From: Sulfuricurvum sp.
GTDB lineage: Bacteria; Campylobacterota; Campylobacteria; Campylobacterales; Sulfurimonadaceae
Direction: 5' to 3'
DNA: 64,000 nucleotides
Assembly (NCBI GenBank): GCA_028714915.1
Contig: JAQTLL010000002.1
Span: 186,001 to 250,000, forward strand
In this document: piece after piece, positions 1 through 7,550 of the stretch
How positions within the stretch are numbered: the stretch's first letter is position 1
Layout of the letters: each line of letters opens with the position of its first letter
Made by a program: the position numbers and the translations under genes
Notes under the pieces: model-generated
Database searches by the model: none
Seen by the model: the letters and a program-made list of their open reading frames with translations, nothing else
What the model was told of the DNA's origin: nothing

Positions 1-24
1 TGCGCTTGAGAGGATGATGGCGTT

Positions 25-840
25 ATGATCGAACAATTTATCCGTGAAGTATTAGCTGAAGATGTGGGGCGTGGAGATTTGTATGCTCGTGTATCTGTAC
101 CTGTGGATGCCAGTGCGAAGATTATTGCCAAAAGTGATGGTGTATTTGCGGGGGAAGAGTATCTGCGTGTACTGGCTGGACTGGAAAAGTTTGAGATTTA
201 TTGGCATAAACGTGACGGGGAACGATTTGTGAGAGGGGAAGTGCTGTTAGGTCTTAGCGGGAATTCCCATACCCTCCTTCGTATCGAGCGGACATTGCTC
301 AATATGCTGTTGCATGCAAGTTCTATTGCAACTTTGACGCGACAATATGTCGATCTTGTAGCTCCCTACGGGACGAAACTGCTTGATACCCGAAAAACTC
401 GTCCGATGTTGCGCAATTTTGAGAAATATGCCACCCGTATCGGCGGAGCGACCAATCATCGGATGGGGCTGGATGATGCGCTGATGCTCAAAGATACCCA
501 TCTCAAAACGATTGAAAATTTAGAGCAGTTTATGGAAGAAGCGCGTGCCAAAATCCCTTTTACAGCGAAGATAGAGATTGAAGCCGAGACGATAGAGATG
601 GCAAAGAAGGCGATGGAAGTGGGGGCGGATATTGTGATGTGTGACAATATGACTCCTGAAGCATTGCGTGAAGTGGTGGAGTATAAATGGATCCATCATT
701 CAAGTGTTCTGCTTGAAGCCAGCGGAAATATTTCACTCAGCACCATTGAAAGCTATGCCAAAACGGGTGTGGATGCCATCAGTACAGGCTCCCTCATTCA
801 TCAGGCCAACTGGATTGATATGTCGATGAAAATGGACTAA
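25..840 (+). CDS. nadC: Nicotinate-nucleotide pyrophosphorylase (quinolinate phosphoribosyltransferase)
   Basis: The protein converts quinolinate and PRPP to nicotinate mononucleotide, the step that commits quinolinate to NAD synthesis in the cytosol. Its 271 residues are close to the family length of about 280. The PRPP and quinolinate site is visible as DTRKT at 121-125, GGATNHR at 140-146 and LKD at 155-157, followed by an acidic IEIEAE strand and MCDNM in the barrel domain. NadA and NadB normally accompany it and probably lie upstream of the window. FlhB starts 3 nt after its stop, so the two are likely co-transcribed. The related ModD family was considered, but the motif spacing fits NadC better. 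Confidence 0.92.
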   Translation: MIEQFIREVLAEDVGRGDLYARVSVPVDASAKIIAKSDGVFAGEEYLRVLAGLEKFEIYWHKRDGERFVRGEVLLGLSGNSHTLLRIERTLLNMLLHASSIATLTRQYVDLVAPYGTKLLDTRKTRPMLRNFEKYATRIGGATNHRMGLDDALMLKDTHLKTIENLEQFMEEARAKIPFTAKIEIEAETIEMAKKAMEVGADIVMCDNMTPEALREVVEYKWIHHSSVLLEASGNISLSTIESYAKTGVDAISTGSLIHQANWIDMSMKMD

Positions 841-843
841 GCA

Positions 844-1905
844 GTGGCAGACGACCAAGAAAAGACAGAAGAACCCACCGCCAAGAAGCTCGAAGATGCC
901 AGAGAAGAGGGGAATGTCCCCCGAAGTCAGGATACGGCGGGTGTCATTGTTTTATTTGTCGCTATTTTGGCACTTGTAATGCTGCTGCCCTTTATTGCAG
1001 AACATCTTTTGGGATTGGTCCGGTATTATTTTTCACTTATGAATCATCCCTTGGAAGAGACAAATCTCATTGACATGGCATTTGTAACAATGAAAGAGTT
1101 TTTGATTATGGCGTTGCCCTTTAGTCTTATTATTGCGATTGCCGGGGTAGCGGGTACGGTTTCACAGATAGGGTTTAATTTTACGACGAAGCCATTAACC
1201 CCTAATTTTTCGAAACTAGACCCCATTGCGGGACTCAAAAATATGCTTAGTATGCAAAAAGTACTCGAAGCGCTCAAAATTACCTTTAAATCCTTTGTTG
1301 CTATGGGAATTGGATTCCTCTTTTTTTGGTCATACATAAAAGAACTTCCGACGGTTGCCTTATTTGGTCTGTGGGAGCAGATGGGATGGTTTGAAGAGAA
1401 GGCGATTGTTTTGGCTTCGGTGATGCTGATTATTCTCTTTTTCTTTGCCATGATTGATTTGTTTCTTACTCGAAAACACTATTTTGATAAGCTCAAGATG
1501 TCATTGCAAGAGGTCAAGGATGAGATGAAAAATATGGAAGGGGATCCCCATATTAAAGCAAAAATCCGCCAAATCCAAATGCAGGCAGCACGTAAGAGGA
1601 TGATGTCAGCCGTACCTAATGCCGATGTCGTCATCACCAATCCGACCCATTATGCAGTGGCAATCAAATACGATGAGACGAAACATAACGCTCCTGTAGT
1701 GGTAGCAAAAGGGGTGGATAATATCGCCATTCAAATCAAAAAAATTGCTCGTGAAAATGGAGTCCATTTAGTTCAAAATCCCCCTTTGGCACGATCACTG
1801 TATGCTGAAGTAGAGATAGACCACCCTATCCCTGAGTTACTGTTCGCCGCAGTCGCGGAAGTATTGGCGTATGTCTATAAAATGGGTAAAAAGAGTAAGG
1901 GCTAA
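844..1905 (+). CDS. flhB: Flagellar export switch protein FlhB
   Basis: This is an inner-membrane component of the flagellar type III export apparatus that switches substrate specificity from rod/hook to filament. The 353-residue protein has a charged N-terminus (EKTEEPTAKK), four hydrophobic membrane segments between about residues 30 and 215, and a cytoplasmic domain with the autocleavage site NPTH, N at residue 266. The start is GTG, 3 nt after the nadC stop, with no strong ribosome binding site, which suggests translational coupling to nadC. Nothing is missing compared with the family. The next gene is on the opposite strand, so the nadC-flhB transcript ends near 1910. Confidence 0.97.
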   Translation: MADDQEKTEEPTAKKLEDAREEGNVPRSQDTAGVIVLFVAILALVMLLPFIAEHLLGLVRYYFSLMNHPLEETNLIDMAFVTMKEFLIMALPFSLIIAIAGVAGTVSQIGFNFTTKPLTPNFSKLDPIAGLKNMLSMQKVLEALKITFKSFVAMGIGFLFFWSYIKELPTVALFGLWEQMGWFEEKAIVLASVMLIILFFFAMIDLFLTRKHYFDKLKMSLQEVKDEMKNMEGDPHIKAKIRQIQMQAARKRMMSAVPNADVVITNPTHYAVAIKYDETKHNAPVVVAKGVDNIAIQIKKIARENGVHLVQNPPLARSLYAEVEIDHPIPELLFAAVAEVLAYVYKMGKKSKG

Positions 1906-1914
1906 AGAAGAGAT

Positions 1915-2856
1915 TTATGAACCTAGAGTTAGGTAGAGATACTCAAAAATTTCACCGCTTTTAGCAAGAATGTCACTATCATCTAATCCATTAGCACGAA
2001 TGGCAGTCAGTATGAGTTTTATCCCTTGGGCTTCAGGTGTGATGTATTTGTCATCATTGAGATCAAGTGTGTGAATAATTTTAGCGATAGCATTCATCGT
2101 ATTATCTTCAATACCGAATGATTTTAACAAAACCTCAAAAGTACATAAGTCGCCAATATGGGTAAAATCCGCTTGGTTCATGTCGTAAGTGACAATAGCA
2201 GACTTTGACGTATCGATCGTATTGGCAAAGATGAATTCTGCAGCAGGATCGATACATTTGCGAATAAGCCAAGCTGATGCCATCCGATCTACAAACGGAC
2301 GGGTGCGTGTCTGCCATTGTTTGCCTTGATAATTAGCACTATTTTGAAGATGAATTATTGGGGTAGAGGAAGATGCTGTCGATTCAAGAGCAGATTCTAA
2401 TCTATTTTGAGCGTTTTGAATTGCTTTTTGGAGTGTTTTACCTTTTTGAGAGTGAAAAAAATCGATTGCATAAAGTGCATCAAAGTCACGGATAATTTTT
2501 TTCAAGTTTTGTTGTGTTTCATATTCTTGGTTTAAATCAATATTAAATGTTCTAATTTTTTCCTCTACGGCGTTGTACGATGATTCTGCTTGTGCTTGGA
2601 AAAGTGCAATCACATTGGCATTATCCATCATCTCCAGTTTTTCAATGGTAACAAACTGCATCTCTCCGCCAAGGGTTTTGATCTCTTGGGAGAGCCATTG
2701 AAAAAATTCGTATTGGTCATCACTGAAGGGGAGAATATGAACACCGTCTTTGAGCGACAGCGTCCCCTCTTTTTGAAGCCTTCTATAAATCCGTAAACGG
2801 TTCCGTTCAGGCTTGGAAGGCATTGAATAAAACATTAATATCCAAGTAGAAATCAT
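1915..2856 (-). CDS. chrB: ChrB-like chromate resistance protein
   Basis: The 313-residue protein has the two-part ChrB architecture. The N-terminal part (about 1-105) carries the basic patch PERNRLRIYRRL and an ILPFSD strand. A coiled middle follows, and the C-terminal ChrB domain starts at about 186 with RPFVDRMASAWLIRK. ChrB proteins are known from chromate-resistance loci, where they act with the ChrA efflux pump as regulator or enzyme-like accessory. No ChrA is present here. The gene is last in a minus-strand operon, 9 nt after the octahaem cytochrome stop, so a role tied to periplasmic oxyanion reduction is inferred. The true substrate is unknown. A second in-frame ATG lies at residue 9. 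Confidence 0.8.
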   Translation of the reverse strand: MISTWILMFYSMPSKPERNRLRIYRRLQKEGTLSLKDGVHILPFSDDQYEFFQWLSQEIKTLGGEMQFVTIEKLEMMDNANVIALFQAQAESSYNAVEEKIRTFNIDLNQEYETQQNLKKIIRDFDALYAIDFFHSQKGKTLQKAIQNAQNRLESALESTASSSTPIIHLQNSANYQGKQWQTRTRPFVDRMASAWLIRKCIDPAAEFIFANTIDTSKSAIVTYDMNQADFTHIGDLCTFEVLLKSFGIEDNTMNAIAKIIHTLDLNDDKYITPEAQGIKLILTAIRANGLDDSDILAKSGEIFEYLYLTLGS

Positions 2857-2865
2857 ATATTCACT

Positions 2866-4179
2866 TTATTTAGTCCACTGGCTCATGCCCCATTTGGACA
2901 AAGATTGATCTGCCCAGTCAAGATTTTTATCTTTATGGCAATTTGTACACGCATTGGGAACATTATACTTTCGTGTCTCTTCAGGAGTGATAAATCCGAA
3001 AATATGGGTACGTACCGTTAGCGGTGATTCTTTCAGATGTTTACCCGTTTTCGGCATATGACATTCGATACAGCTTGATCCTGTAGACCCTGCTTTATGA
3101 TGGGTATGTGCTTCAATCGAGCTTTGGTGCGGTCCGATCGGTGAGCCTAACGAATGACACTTCATACACGCAGCATCTCCGACTGGCTTAGTGGTTGTGT
3201 TGTTAAGCTGATGCGGATCATGGCAATTCACACAGGTGATACCGTGTTTGTACATCATTGACTTCACAAATTCATTTCCCTGCGTTCGATTCTTTTTGCC
3301 GACACCGTTGCCGTAGAATTCATCGGTTTCATTACCGTCAAAGGGTGCTTTGGTTTTATAAATACTTAACGGTTTGCCGGGTTCATATCCTTGTGGATAA
3401 TCGCGAATATCTCCGAACAAAGAGTGCATATCAGTTGTCTCAAGGCGTTTGTCCCGATTACGCATATGGCATTGAAGACATACTTCAGTGGCACGTTTGG
3501 GATCGGCGTTTGTCGCTTTATAAATTTTATCCGCATCGTCTGGTTTTTTTACATGTTCACTTCCCGGACCATGACACGCTTCGCATGCTATTGCCGGTTC
3601 AGTCCGTTTTCCTTGGCTCATAACTCCGGTGAAGTGACATCCGTCACAAGTTTTGGATGTTCCAACTTTACTGTTGTTTTCTTCATATCCATCGTGATAC
3701 CAATCTTTGGTTGTACTGTAAGGCTGCCATTTTTTAAGCTGTGTATTCCATTGATAATTCCCTACTACAAAATCTTGTGTCCCGTTGATCTCTTTTGCCA
3801 TCATGTAGCGTTGTTTGAACTTACCGCCGATGGTATAAACGATATCTTCTTTTTTGAAGTTAGCCTCGCTTGGAAGTTTCATAAAATCAGCCAATATGGC
3901 AGAGGGGTCTTTGCTCACATTTTGAATCATCTTGGAATGATACGAGTGCTTCCATTGATCAAATTGATTTTCGTGACACTTCTTGCATTGTTGTGAACCT
4001 ACATAAAGAGCCTTTTTTTGCCCAATAGGCTGAATGTCAGCGTGTTCATCCACCTGATCTTTACTCAGTTGCTCAATAAACGGGATGATTTTTCCGTGTT
4101 TTTGAACCAAAGAGTACCCAAATGCACCCAACCCTAGTATGGATACTGCAAGCAGTGTCCAAATAATTTTTTGTCGCAT
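2866..4179 (-). CDS. Octahaem c-type cytochrome, membrane-anchored, periplasmic
   Basis: The 437-residue protein has one N-terminal hydrophobic segment (about 5-22, signal anchor or uncleaved signal) and eight CXXCH haem-binding motifs with Cys at 65, 178, 199, 234, 316, 338, 370 and 411. It therefore binds eight covalent c haems and faces the periplasm. Cytochrome c554-type and octahaem oxidoreductase families share this style of widely spaced motifs. Whether it is an enzyme or an electron conduit cannot be decided from sequence, because all sites are plain CXXCH and no CXXCK variant is seen. It lies between a predicted outer-membrane protein and a ChrB homologue, which suggests oxidation or reduction of a metal or sulfur oxyanion. 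Confidence 0.88.
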   Translation of the reverse strand: MRQKIIWTLLAVSILGLGAFGYSLVQKHGKIIPFIEQLSKDQVDEHADIQPIGQKKALYVGSQQCKKCHENQFDQWKHSYHSKMIQNVSKDPSAILADFMKLPSEANFKKEDIVYTIGGKFKQRYMMAKEINGTQDFVVGNYQWNTQLKKWQPYSTTKDWYHDGYEENNSKVGTSKTCDGCHFTGVMSQGKRTEPAIACEACHGPGSEHVKKPDDADKIYKATNADPKRATEVCLQCHMRNRDKRLETTDMHSLFGDIRDYPQGYEPGKPLSIYKTKAPFDGNETDEFYGNGVGKKNRTQGNEFVKSMMYKHGITCVNCHDPHQLNNTTTKPVGDAACMKCHSLGSPIGPHQSSIEAHTHHKAGSTGSSCIECHMPKTGKHLKESPLTVRTHIFGFITPEETRKYNVPNACTNCHKDKNLDWADQSLSKWGMSQWTK

Positions 4180-4190
4180 AATTTTTTCCT

Positions 4191-4931
4191 TTAATAACGT
4201 AATTGTAGACCCGCATAAAAGAGGGCAGCTTTTGAGGACTCTGGTGATATAAGTTCACGACCACTAGAGAATAAAAAACTAGTATAGGATGAGATCCAAT
4301 ACTTAAGACCGCCATTGGCAATCATCGTCGTATTCCCGCCACTGAGAGCAGAAGCGTTATGCAGTTCAGCTAAGAGTTCTAAATGCTCAAGCACTTCATA
4401 TCCGACCACAGCTCCGTATTCAATCTGATCACGGCTTCCTTTGATAGAGAGATAACCGAATTCACCCGTTACCGCCAATGTACCTATTTTTTTACTGATT
4501 TCGATAGGTAAAAAGAGTGCTTGATCGATGTCAGCAATACCATTATGATAATTTTTCTTGATTGGTACGAAGGTATATTGAGGATAGGTTGAAATAAGAA
4601 TATTACCGGCAGAATTTTCATAAAAGCGCCATTTTACCCCTATCTTAGTATTTCCTATCCCTTGGGTATGAGATTCACCGTCACGGAATAAAGAGACATA
4701 CGAACTTTCAACTTTAAGCTGTATGTTCTCTCCGACCCCGTAATTAATATCGATGATAGGCTGTTCATATCGCAAGGTGTTAGCTTGGATGTCGCCCTTG
4801 TAGGCAACATTGACTTCCAAATTGCCATTACCCGGTGTTTCGGGGTCATCCGTTATTATCGGAGGGCCGCCGGCAGCGTATATGCGTCCGATTAGCAATA
4901 CTGTAAAGGGAAGGGCTCGGTTTATAAGCAT
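4191..4931 (-). CDS. Outer-membrane beta-barrel protein of the Phenol_MetA_deg/transporter-like family
   Basis: The 246-residue protein has a signal peptide ending near Ala-Ala-Gly at about 19-21. The mature N-terminus is GGPPIITDDPETPG, a hallmark of a broad family of uncharacterised outer-membrane barrels often annotated as MetA-pathway phenol degradation or transporter. Alternating hydrophobic strands and a C-terminal GLQLRY fit a barrel. It is first in the minus-strand operon with the octahaem cytochrome (11-nt gap) and chrB. The ATG is followed upstream by in-frame stops, and no clear Shine-Dalgarno site is seen. The 103-bp repeat begins only 9 bases before it, so its leader may have been altered by recombination. 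Confidence 0.7.
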   Translation of the reverse strand: MLINRALPFTVLLIGRIYAAGGPPIITDDPETPGNGNLEVNVAYKGDIQANTLRYEQPIIDINYGVGENIQLKVESSYVSLFRDGESHTQGIGNTKIGVKWRFYENSAGNILISTYPQYTFVPIKKNYHNGIADIDQALFLPIEISKKIGTLAVTGEFGYLSIKGSRDQIEYGAVVGYEVLEHLELLAELHNASALSGGNTTMIANGGLKYWISSYTSFLFSSGRELISPESSKAALFYAGLQLRY

Positions 4932-4939
4932 ATACGACC

Positions 4940-5042
4940 ATTTTTATTAAGAATGTAACAGTTAGATAAAAATGTATCAACTATTACAAAAATATTATAG
5001 TATAAAAACTTTTATGAGCTTAAGGAAATACGTTAAAATATT
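4940..5042. repeat. 103-bp direct repeat, copy 1
   Basis: This stretch is repeated in the same orientation at 5806-5908, exactly 866 bp downstream, with one difference (G at 4974, A at 5840). Read on the minus strand it contains a TATAAT-like -10 within TTATACTATAATA and would serve as promoter and leader for the outer-membrane protein/cytochrome/chrB operon. It contains the interrupted palindrome at 4955-4987. No gene is encoded in it. Its right edge touches the decayed arsR region. Confidence 0.95.
4955..4987. promoter_or_regulatory. Interrupted palindrome inside repeat copy 1 (operator or RNA hairpin)
   Basis: The left arm GTAACAGTTAGATA mirrors the right arm TATCAACTATTAC, with one bulged A and one C/T difference, around an AT-rich spacer. 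Read from the minus strand it lies just downstream of the probable -10, in the leader of the cytochrome operon. It may be a regulator site or a leader hairpin. The regulator is unknown. Confidence 0.5.
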
Positions 5043-5072
5043 TTATGATTAGCCATGTTATAGTTTAGTCTC

Positions 5073-5230
5073 TCATTGTACTGTAAGCTTATCATCAAAA
5101 AATAGTTCTCGGTTGTTGTCAAAATTTTATCGATAGAGCAAGTATTACCCCCTTCAGTAAATATATTTTTAAAAAGTAAAAACCGCGTTTCATTACTGAG
5201 TGTCTTAAATATTTTGAGTTTTTGTTTCAT
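5073..5230 (-). pseudogene. Remnant of an ArsR/SmtB-family repressor with an internal deletion
   Basis: The minus-strand reading from the ATG at 5230 gives an ArsR-type N-terminus with the family motif KTLSNETRFLLF at about residues 9-20. It then leaves the family pattern after about 40 residues. In another frame the same DNA gives a tail NRELFFDDKLTVQ ending at a TGA at 5073-5075, which looks like an ArsR C-terminus. The simplest reading is loss of the central winged-helix part, which joined the two ends out of frame. If translated as is, it ends in the 103-bp repeat at 5033 after 65 residues. It stands divergent to the rhodanese gene, as ArsR regulators often do, and is probably non-functional. 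Confidence 0.65.
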
Positions 5231-5247
5231 ATCGAGTATGTGAATCC

Positions 5248-5276
5248 TTGACAGATTAGTTTTATTATTATACTAT
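5248..5276 (+). promoter_or_regulatory. Probable promoter of the rhodanese gene
   Basis: A perfect -35 hexamer TTGACA at 5248-5253 is followed by TACTAT at 5271-5276 with a 17-bp spacer. An overlapping TATACT at 5269-5274 would give a 15-bp spacer. A consensus -35 is unusual for this phylum, whose housekeeping promoters normally lack one. This may fit a segment acquired from elsewhere. Confidence 0.55.
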
Positions 5277-5285
5277 ATAAGGATA

Positions 5286-5301
5286 TTAGCTTTTTAGCTA
5301 A
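5286..5301. promoter_or_regulatory. Palindrome TTAGCT-TTTT-AGCTAA, candidate operator
   Basis: This is a perfect 6-bp inverted repeat with a 4-T spacer, lying just downstream of the probable rhodanese promoter. It would block transcription if bound, so it is a candidate site for the (now broken) divergent ArsR-type regulator. This is inference from position and symmetry only. Confidence 0.4.
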
Positions 5302-5324
5302 AATCATAAATACAAGGAATGAAG

Positions 5325-5786
5325 ATGAAAAAGATTCAAATAGTTCTACTGGTTGCAAGCTTGCTCGTAGGCTCATCAGTAATGGCGGGGCATCCAGAAA
5401 GTGAAAAATTGATCGATATTGCGAGACAAGAGGCAGGAGAGATGACTCCTAAGCAGCTTAAAGAGATGCTGGATGCTGAAAAAAAAGTAATTGTAATGGA
5501 TGTACGCGAAGAGAATCAACGTGCAGAGGGTGAAATATACGCTTCAAATATGATGGCGATGACACGCGGAAATTTAGAATTTGAAGTGCTCAATAAAATT
5601 AAAGATAAAAATGTTGTGATTGTCACCTATTGTCGTGGTGGAAGCCGTGGGGCATTGGCGGCACAAACACTCAGAAAGCTTGGATACGCCAAGGCTACTA
5701 CTCTTAAAGGTGGTCTTAAAGGATGGGCTGAAGAGGGATACCCGATTGAGACAGGGCTAGGCGTTACCCATTTGACCAAAGAATAA
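5325..5786 (+). CDS. Periplasmic single-domain rhodanese (sulfurtransferase)
   Basis: The 153-residue protein has a cleavable signal peptide (MKKIQIVLLVASLLVG, cut near AMAG-type VMAG at about 21) and one rhodanese domain. The active-site loop YCRGGSRG has the catalytic Cys at residue 103, and the domain ends with GLKGWAEEGYP. It should bind a persulfide and transfer sulfane sulfur in the periplasm. The ATG at 5325 is preferred over the one at 5319, because AAGGA at 5314-5318 is 6 nt from the former and only touches the latter. It lies in the 866-bp unit flanked by the 103-bp repeats, divergent from an arsR remnant. A role in sulfide or polysulfide handling is likely. Confidence 0.9.
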   Translation: MKKIQIVLLVASLLVGSSVMAGHPESEKLIDIARQEAGEMTPKQLKEMLDAEKKVIVMDVREENQRAEGEIYASNMMAMTRGNLEFEVLNKIKDKNVVIVTYCRGGSRGALAAQTLRKLGYAKATTLKGGLKGWAEEGYPIETGLGVTHLTKE

Positions 5787-5796
5787 TAAGGAGATT

Positions 5797-5835
5797 ATGA
5801 GAGAAATTTTTATTAAGAATGTAACAGTTAGATAA
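5797..5835 (+). pseudogene. Start of a gene cut off by repeat copy 2
   Basis: Ten bases after the rhodanese stop, a good ribosome binding site (AAGGAG at 5789-5794) precedes an ATG at 5797. The frame runs MREIFIKNVTVR and stops. The 103-bp repeat begins at 5806, inside the fourth codon. This looks like the first codons of the next gene in the original rhodanese operon, truncated at the recombination junction. The identity of the lost gene cannot be told from four native codons. Confidence 0.5.
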
Positions 5836-5908
5836 AAATATATCAACTATTACAAAAATATTATAGTATAAAAACTTTTATGAGCTTAAGGAAATACGTT
5901 AAAATATT
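5806..5908. repeat. 103-bp direct repeat, copy 2
   Basis: This is identical to 4940-5042 except at one base and in the same orientation. Here it lies 73 bp upstream of the porin start and supplies its promoter region, with an AT-rich TATTATAGTATAAA core that is usable on both strands. It includes the palindrome GTAACAGTTAGATA...TATCAACTATTAC at 5821-5853. Outside the repeat the two flanks are unrelated, so the junction is sharp at both ends. Confidence 0.95.
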
Positions 5909-5918
5909 ATAATAAAAT

Positions 5919-5946
5919 ATCGTTATGTAATAAATGATATAGCGAT
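5919..5946. promoter_or_regulatory. Inverted repeat in the porin leader
   Basis: ATCGTTATGT at 5919-5928 and ATATAGCGAT at 5937-5946 form a 10-bp stem with two G-U pairs as RNA and an 8-nt loop. It lies about 35 nt upstream of the porin ATG and is absent from the copy 1 flank. It may be a leader hairpin or a protein site. Confidence 0.35.
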
Positions 5947-5981
5947 TAAAAAGGTTTTTAATATATCTTAAGGAAGTTAAA

Positions 5982-7523
5982 ATGAAATTAGTGAATCTCA
6001 GTATTGCGGCATCAGTCGTATGTTTGTTGGCTGTTTCCGCTCAAGCGGCAGAAGATTTGGCAAGTGCGTTCAAAGAGGGGAAGCTCGACGGACGTATCCG
6101 ACTGCACTACATCGGAACCGATTGGGATCATAATGATGATTGGCTTAAAGGTTATAACAATACTGTTCTTAACAAGCCAAATGAAGACAGTCATGGTGCT
6201 GCTATAGGGGGAAGTTTAATTTATACAACAGCTCCTTTATACGGAGTAAGGGCCGGAGCGGGATTTTATACCACACACAGTTTAGGAATTCTTACGAATA
6301 CTGATAACGGTACGACAACGGGCAATGCAAAAAATACGACTGGATCAGATCTTTTTGCTCGTGGTCCTGGTGCAGCAACTAATTATGGTACGGGATACAG
6401 TGTTTTAGGACAAGCGTATCTCCAATACAATATTGCTAAATCTTCGGTCAAAGGGGGAAGATTCTTGATGAGCAATCCGTTCATCTCTCCCAATGACACG
6501 AAAATGATCCCGCTTGCCGTTGAAGGTGCCAGTTTTGTTTCCAATGATATTGCAGATACCACGATTCAGCTTGACTATGCTGATAAAATTAAAGAGCGGG
6601 GTATGACCTATTTTGGGTCGATGGCCGATACGGGCGATACACCTGATGCGATTAAAAACTATTACAATACCCACTATACAGCTGCCGGCGTTTCAAGCTT
6701 TGGACAACATTCAGCACCGGGCGTTGGAATTCTTGGTGTCAAAAATAAATCAATTAAAGACCTTGACCTTCAAGGATGGTACATGACATGGCCCGATATC
6801 ATCGATCAAGCGATGGCAGAAGCTAATTACAAAGTTAAAGCCGGAGATGTCGGTTTGGCTTTCGGCGCCCGCTATATGCAGCAAATAGACCACGGAGCTG
6901 GAGATATTATCAAACCAATGGATGGTTCGTCGGTTTATTCTAGTAAAGCTGTCACGGCTACGTCACCGACTGGAGGGACTTCTACAGTGCGATTAAAAGG
7001 AGATAATGATAACAGCGTTGATACCTATATGTACGCACTCCGTGCTATTGTCAATTACAAAGCGGCGCGATTTATGATAGCATATTCTCATACAGCCAGC
7101 GGTGGGGATTTGATCGCTCCGTGGCGCGCGTTTCCAACCGATGGGTATACGCGTTCGATGACGATCACGGACTGGAATGCGAACACCAAGGCCTATAAAG
7201 GTCAGCTTGATTATGACTTTAACAGTATGGTTACAGGCTTGAGTGCTTTGGTCAGTTATAGCTACTATAATCGTGACCCGTCAAAAGTGGGATATCAAGG
7301 TCAAACAGACCGTTATTATGGAAACGGGGATACGCATCAATGGAATGCAGATGTTAAATATGCTGTAGCTGGTATCAAAGGGTTGGAATTGAAACTTCGA
7401 ACGATGATTCAAAAAAATGATGTTGTAACAAATATTACAGGTAATACTGGTGGAGCTTCAGAAGGGGTTGGAATTGATACTTCTAATAAAGAGATGCGTG
7501 TTGAGATCAACTACCTATTCTAA
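5982..7523 (+). CDS. OprD-like outer-membrane porin
   Basis: The 513-residue protein has a clear signal peptide ending AQA at about residue 22, then AEDLASAFKEGKLDGRIRLHYI. That start and the C-terminal aromatic strand MRVEINYLF are typical of Campylobacterota members of the OprD/Opr porin family. The body is rich in alternating Tyr/Gly strands as expected for an 18-strand barrel. It would admit small solutes across the outer membrane. The start has AAGGA 8 nt upstream. The 103-bp repeat lies just upstream, and the cytochrome/ChrB operon has the same repeat in the opposite sense. Shared control with that operon is therefore likely. The substrate is not deducible. Confidence 0.85.
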   Translation: MKLVNLSIAASVVCLLAVSAQAAEDLASAFKEGKLDGRIRLHYIGTDWDHNDDWLKGYNNTVLNKPNEDSHGAAIGGSLIYTTAPLYGVRAGAGFYTTHSLGILTNTDNGTTTGNAKNTTGSDLFARGPGAATNYGTGYSVLGQAYLQYNIAKSSVKGGRFLMSNPFISPNDTKMIPLAVEGASFVSNDIADTTIQLDYADKIKERGMTYFGSMADTGDTPDAIKNYYNTHYTAAGVSSFGQHSAPGVGILGVKNKSIKDLDLQGWYMTWPDIIDQAMAEANYKVKAGDVGLAFGARYMQQIDHGAGDIIKPMDGSSVYSSKAVTATSPTGGTSTVRLKGDNDNSVDTYMYALRAIVNYKAARFMIAYSHTASGGDLIAPWRAFPTDGYTRSMTITDWNANTKAYKGQLDYDFNSMVTGLSALVSYSYYNRDPSKVGYQGQTDRYYGNGDTHQWNADVKYAVAGIKGLELKLRTMIQKNDVVTNITGNTGGASEGVGIDTSNKEMRVEINYLF

Positions 7524-7550
7524 AGGATAAAGGGATAATGAAATAGGAAA

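Noticed and set aside
3391-3996. Open frame of about 200 codons on the plus strand inside the cytochrome gene
   Set aside because: It is antisense to the CXXCH-rich gene and has no family motif. The haem motifs fix the minus-strand frame as the real one.
4940-5908. A transposon or insertion sequence between the 103-bp repeats
   Set aside because: There is no transposase frame, no terminal inverted repeats at the edges, and 103 bp is far too long for a target-site duplication. Homologous recombination fits better.
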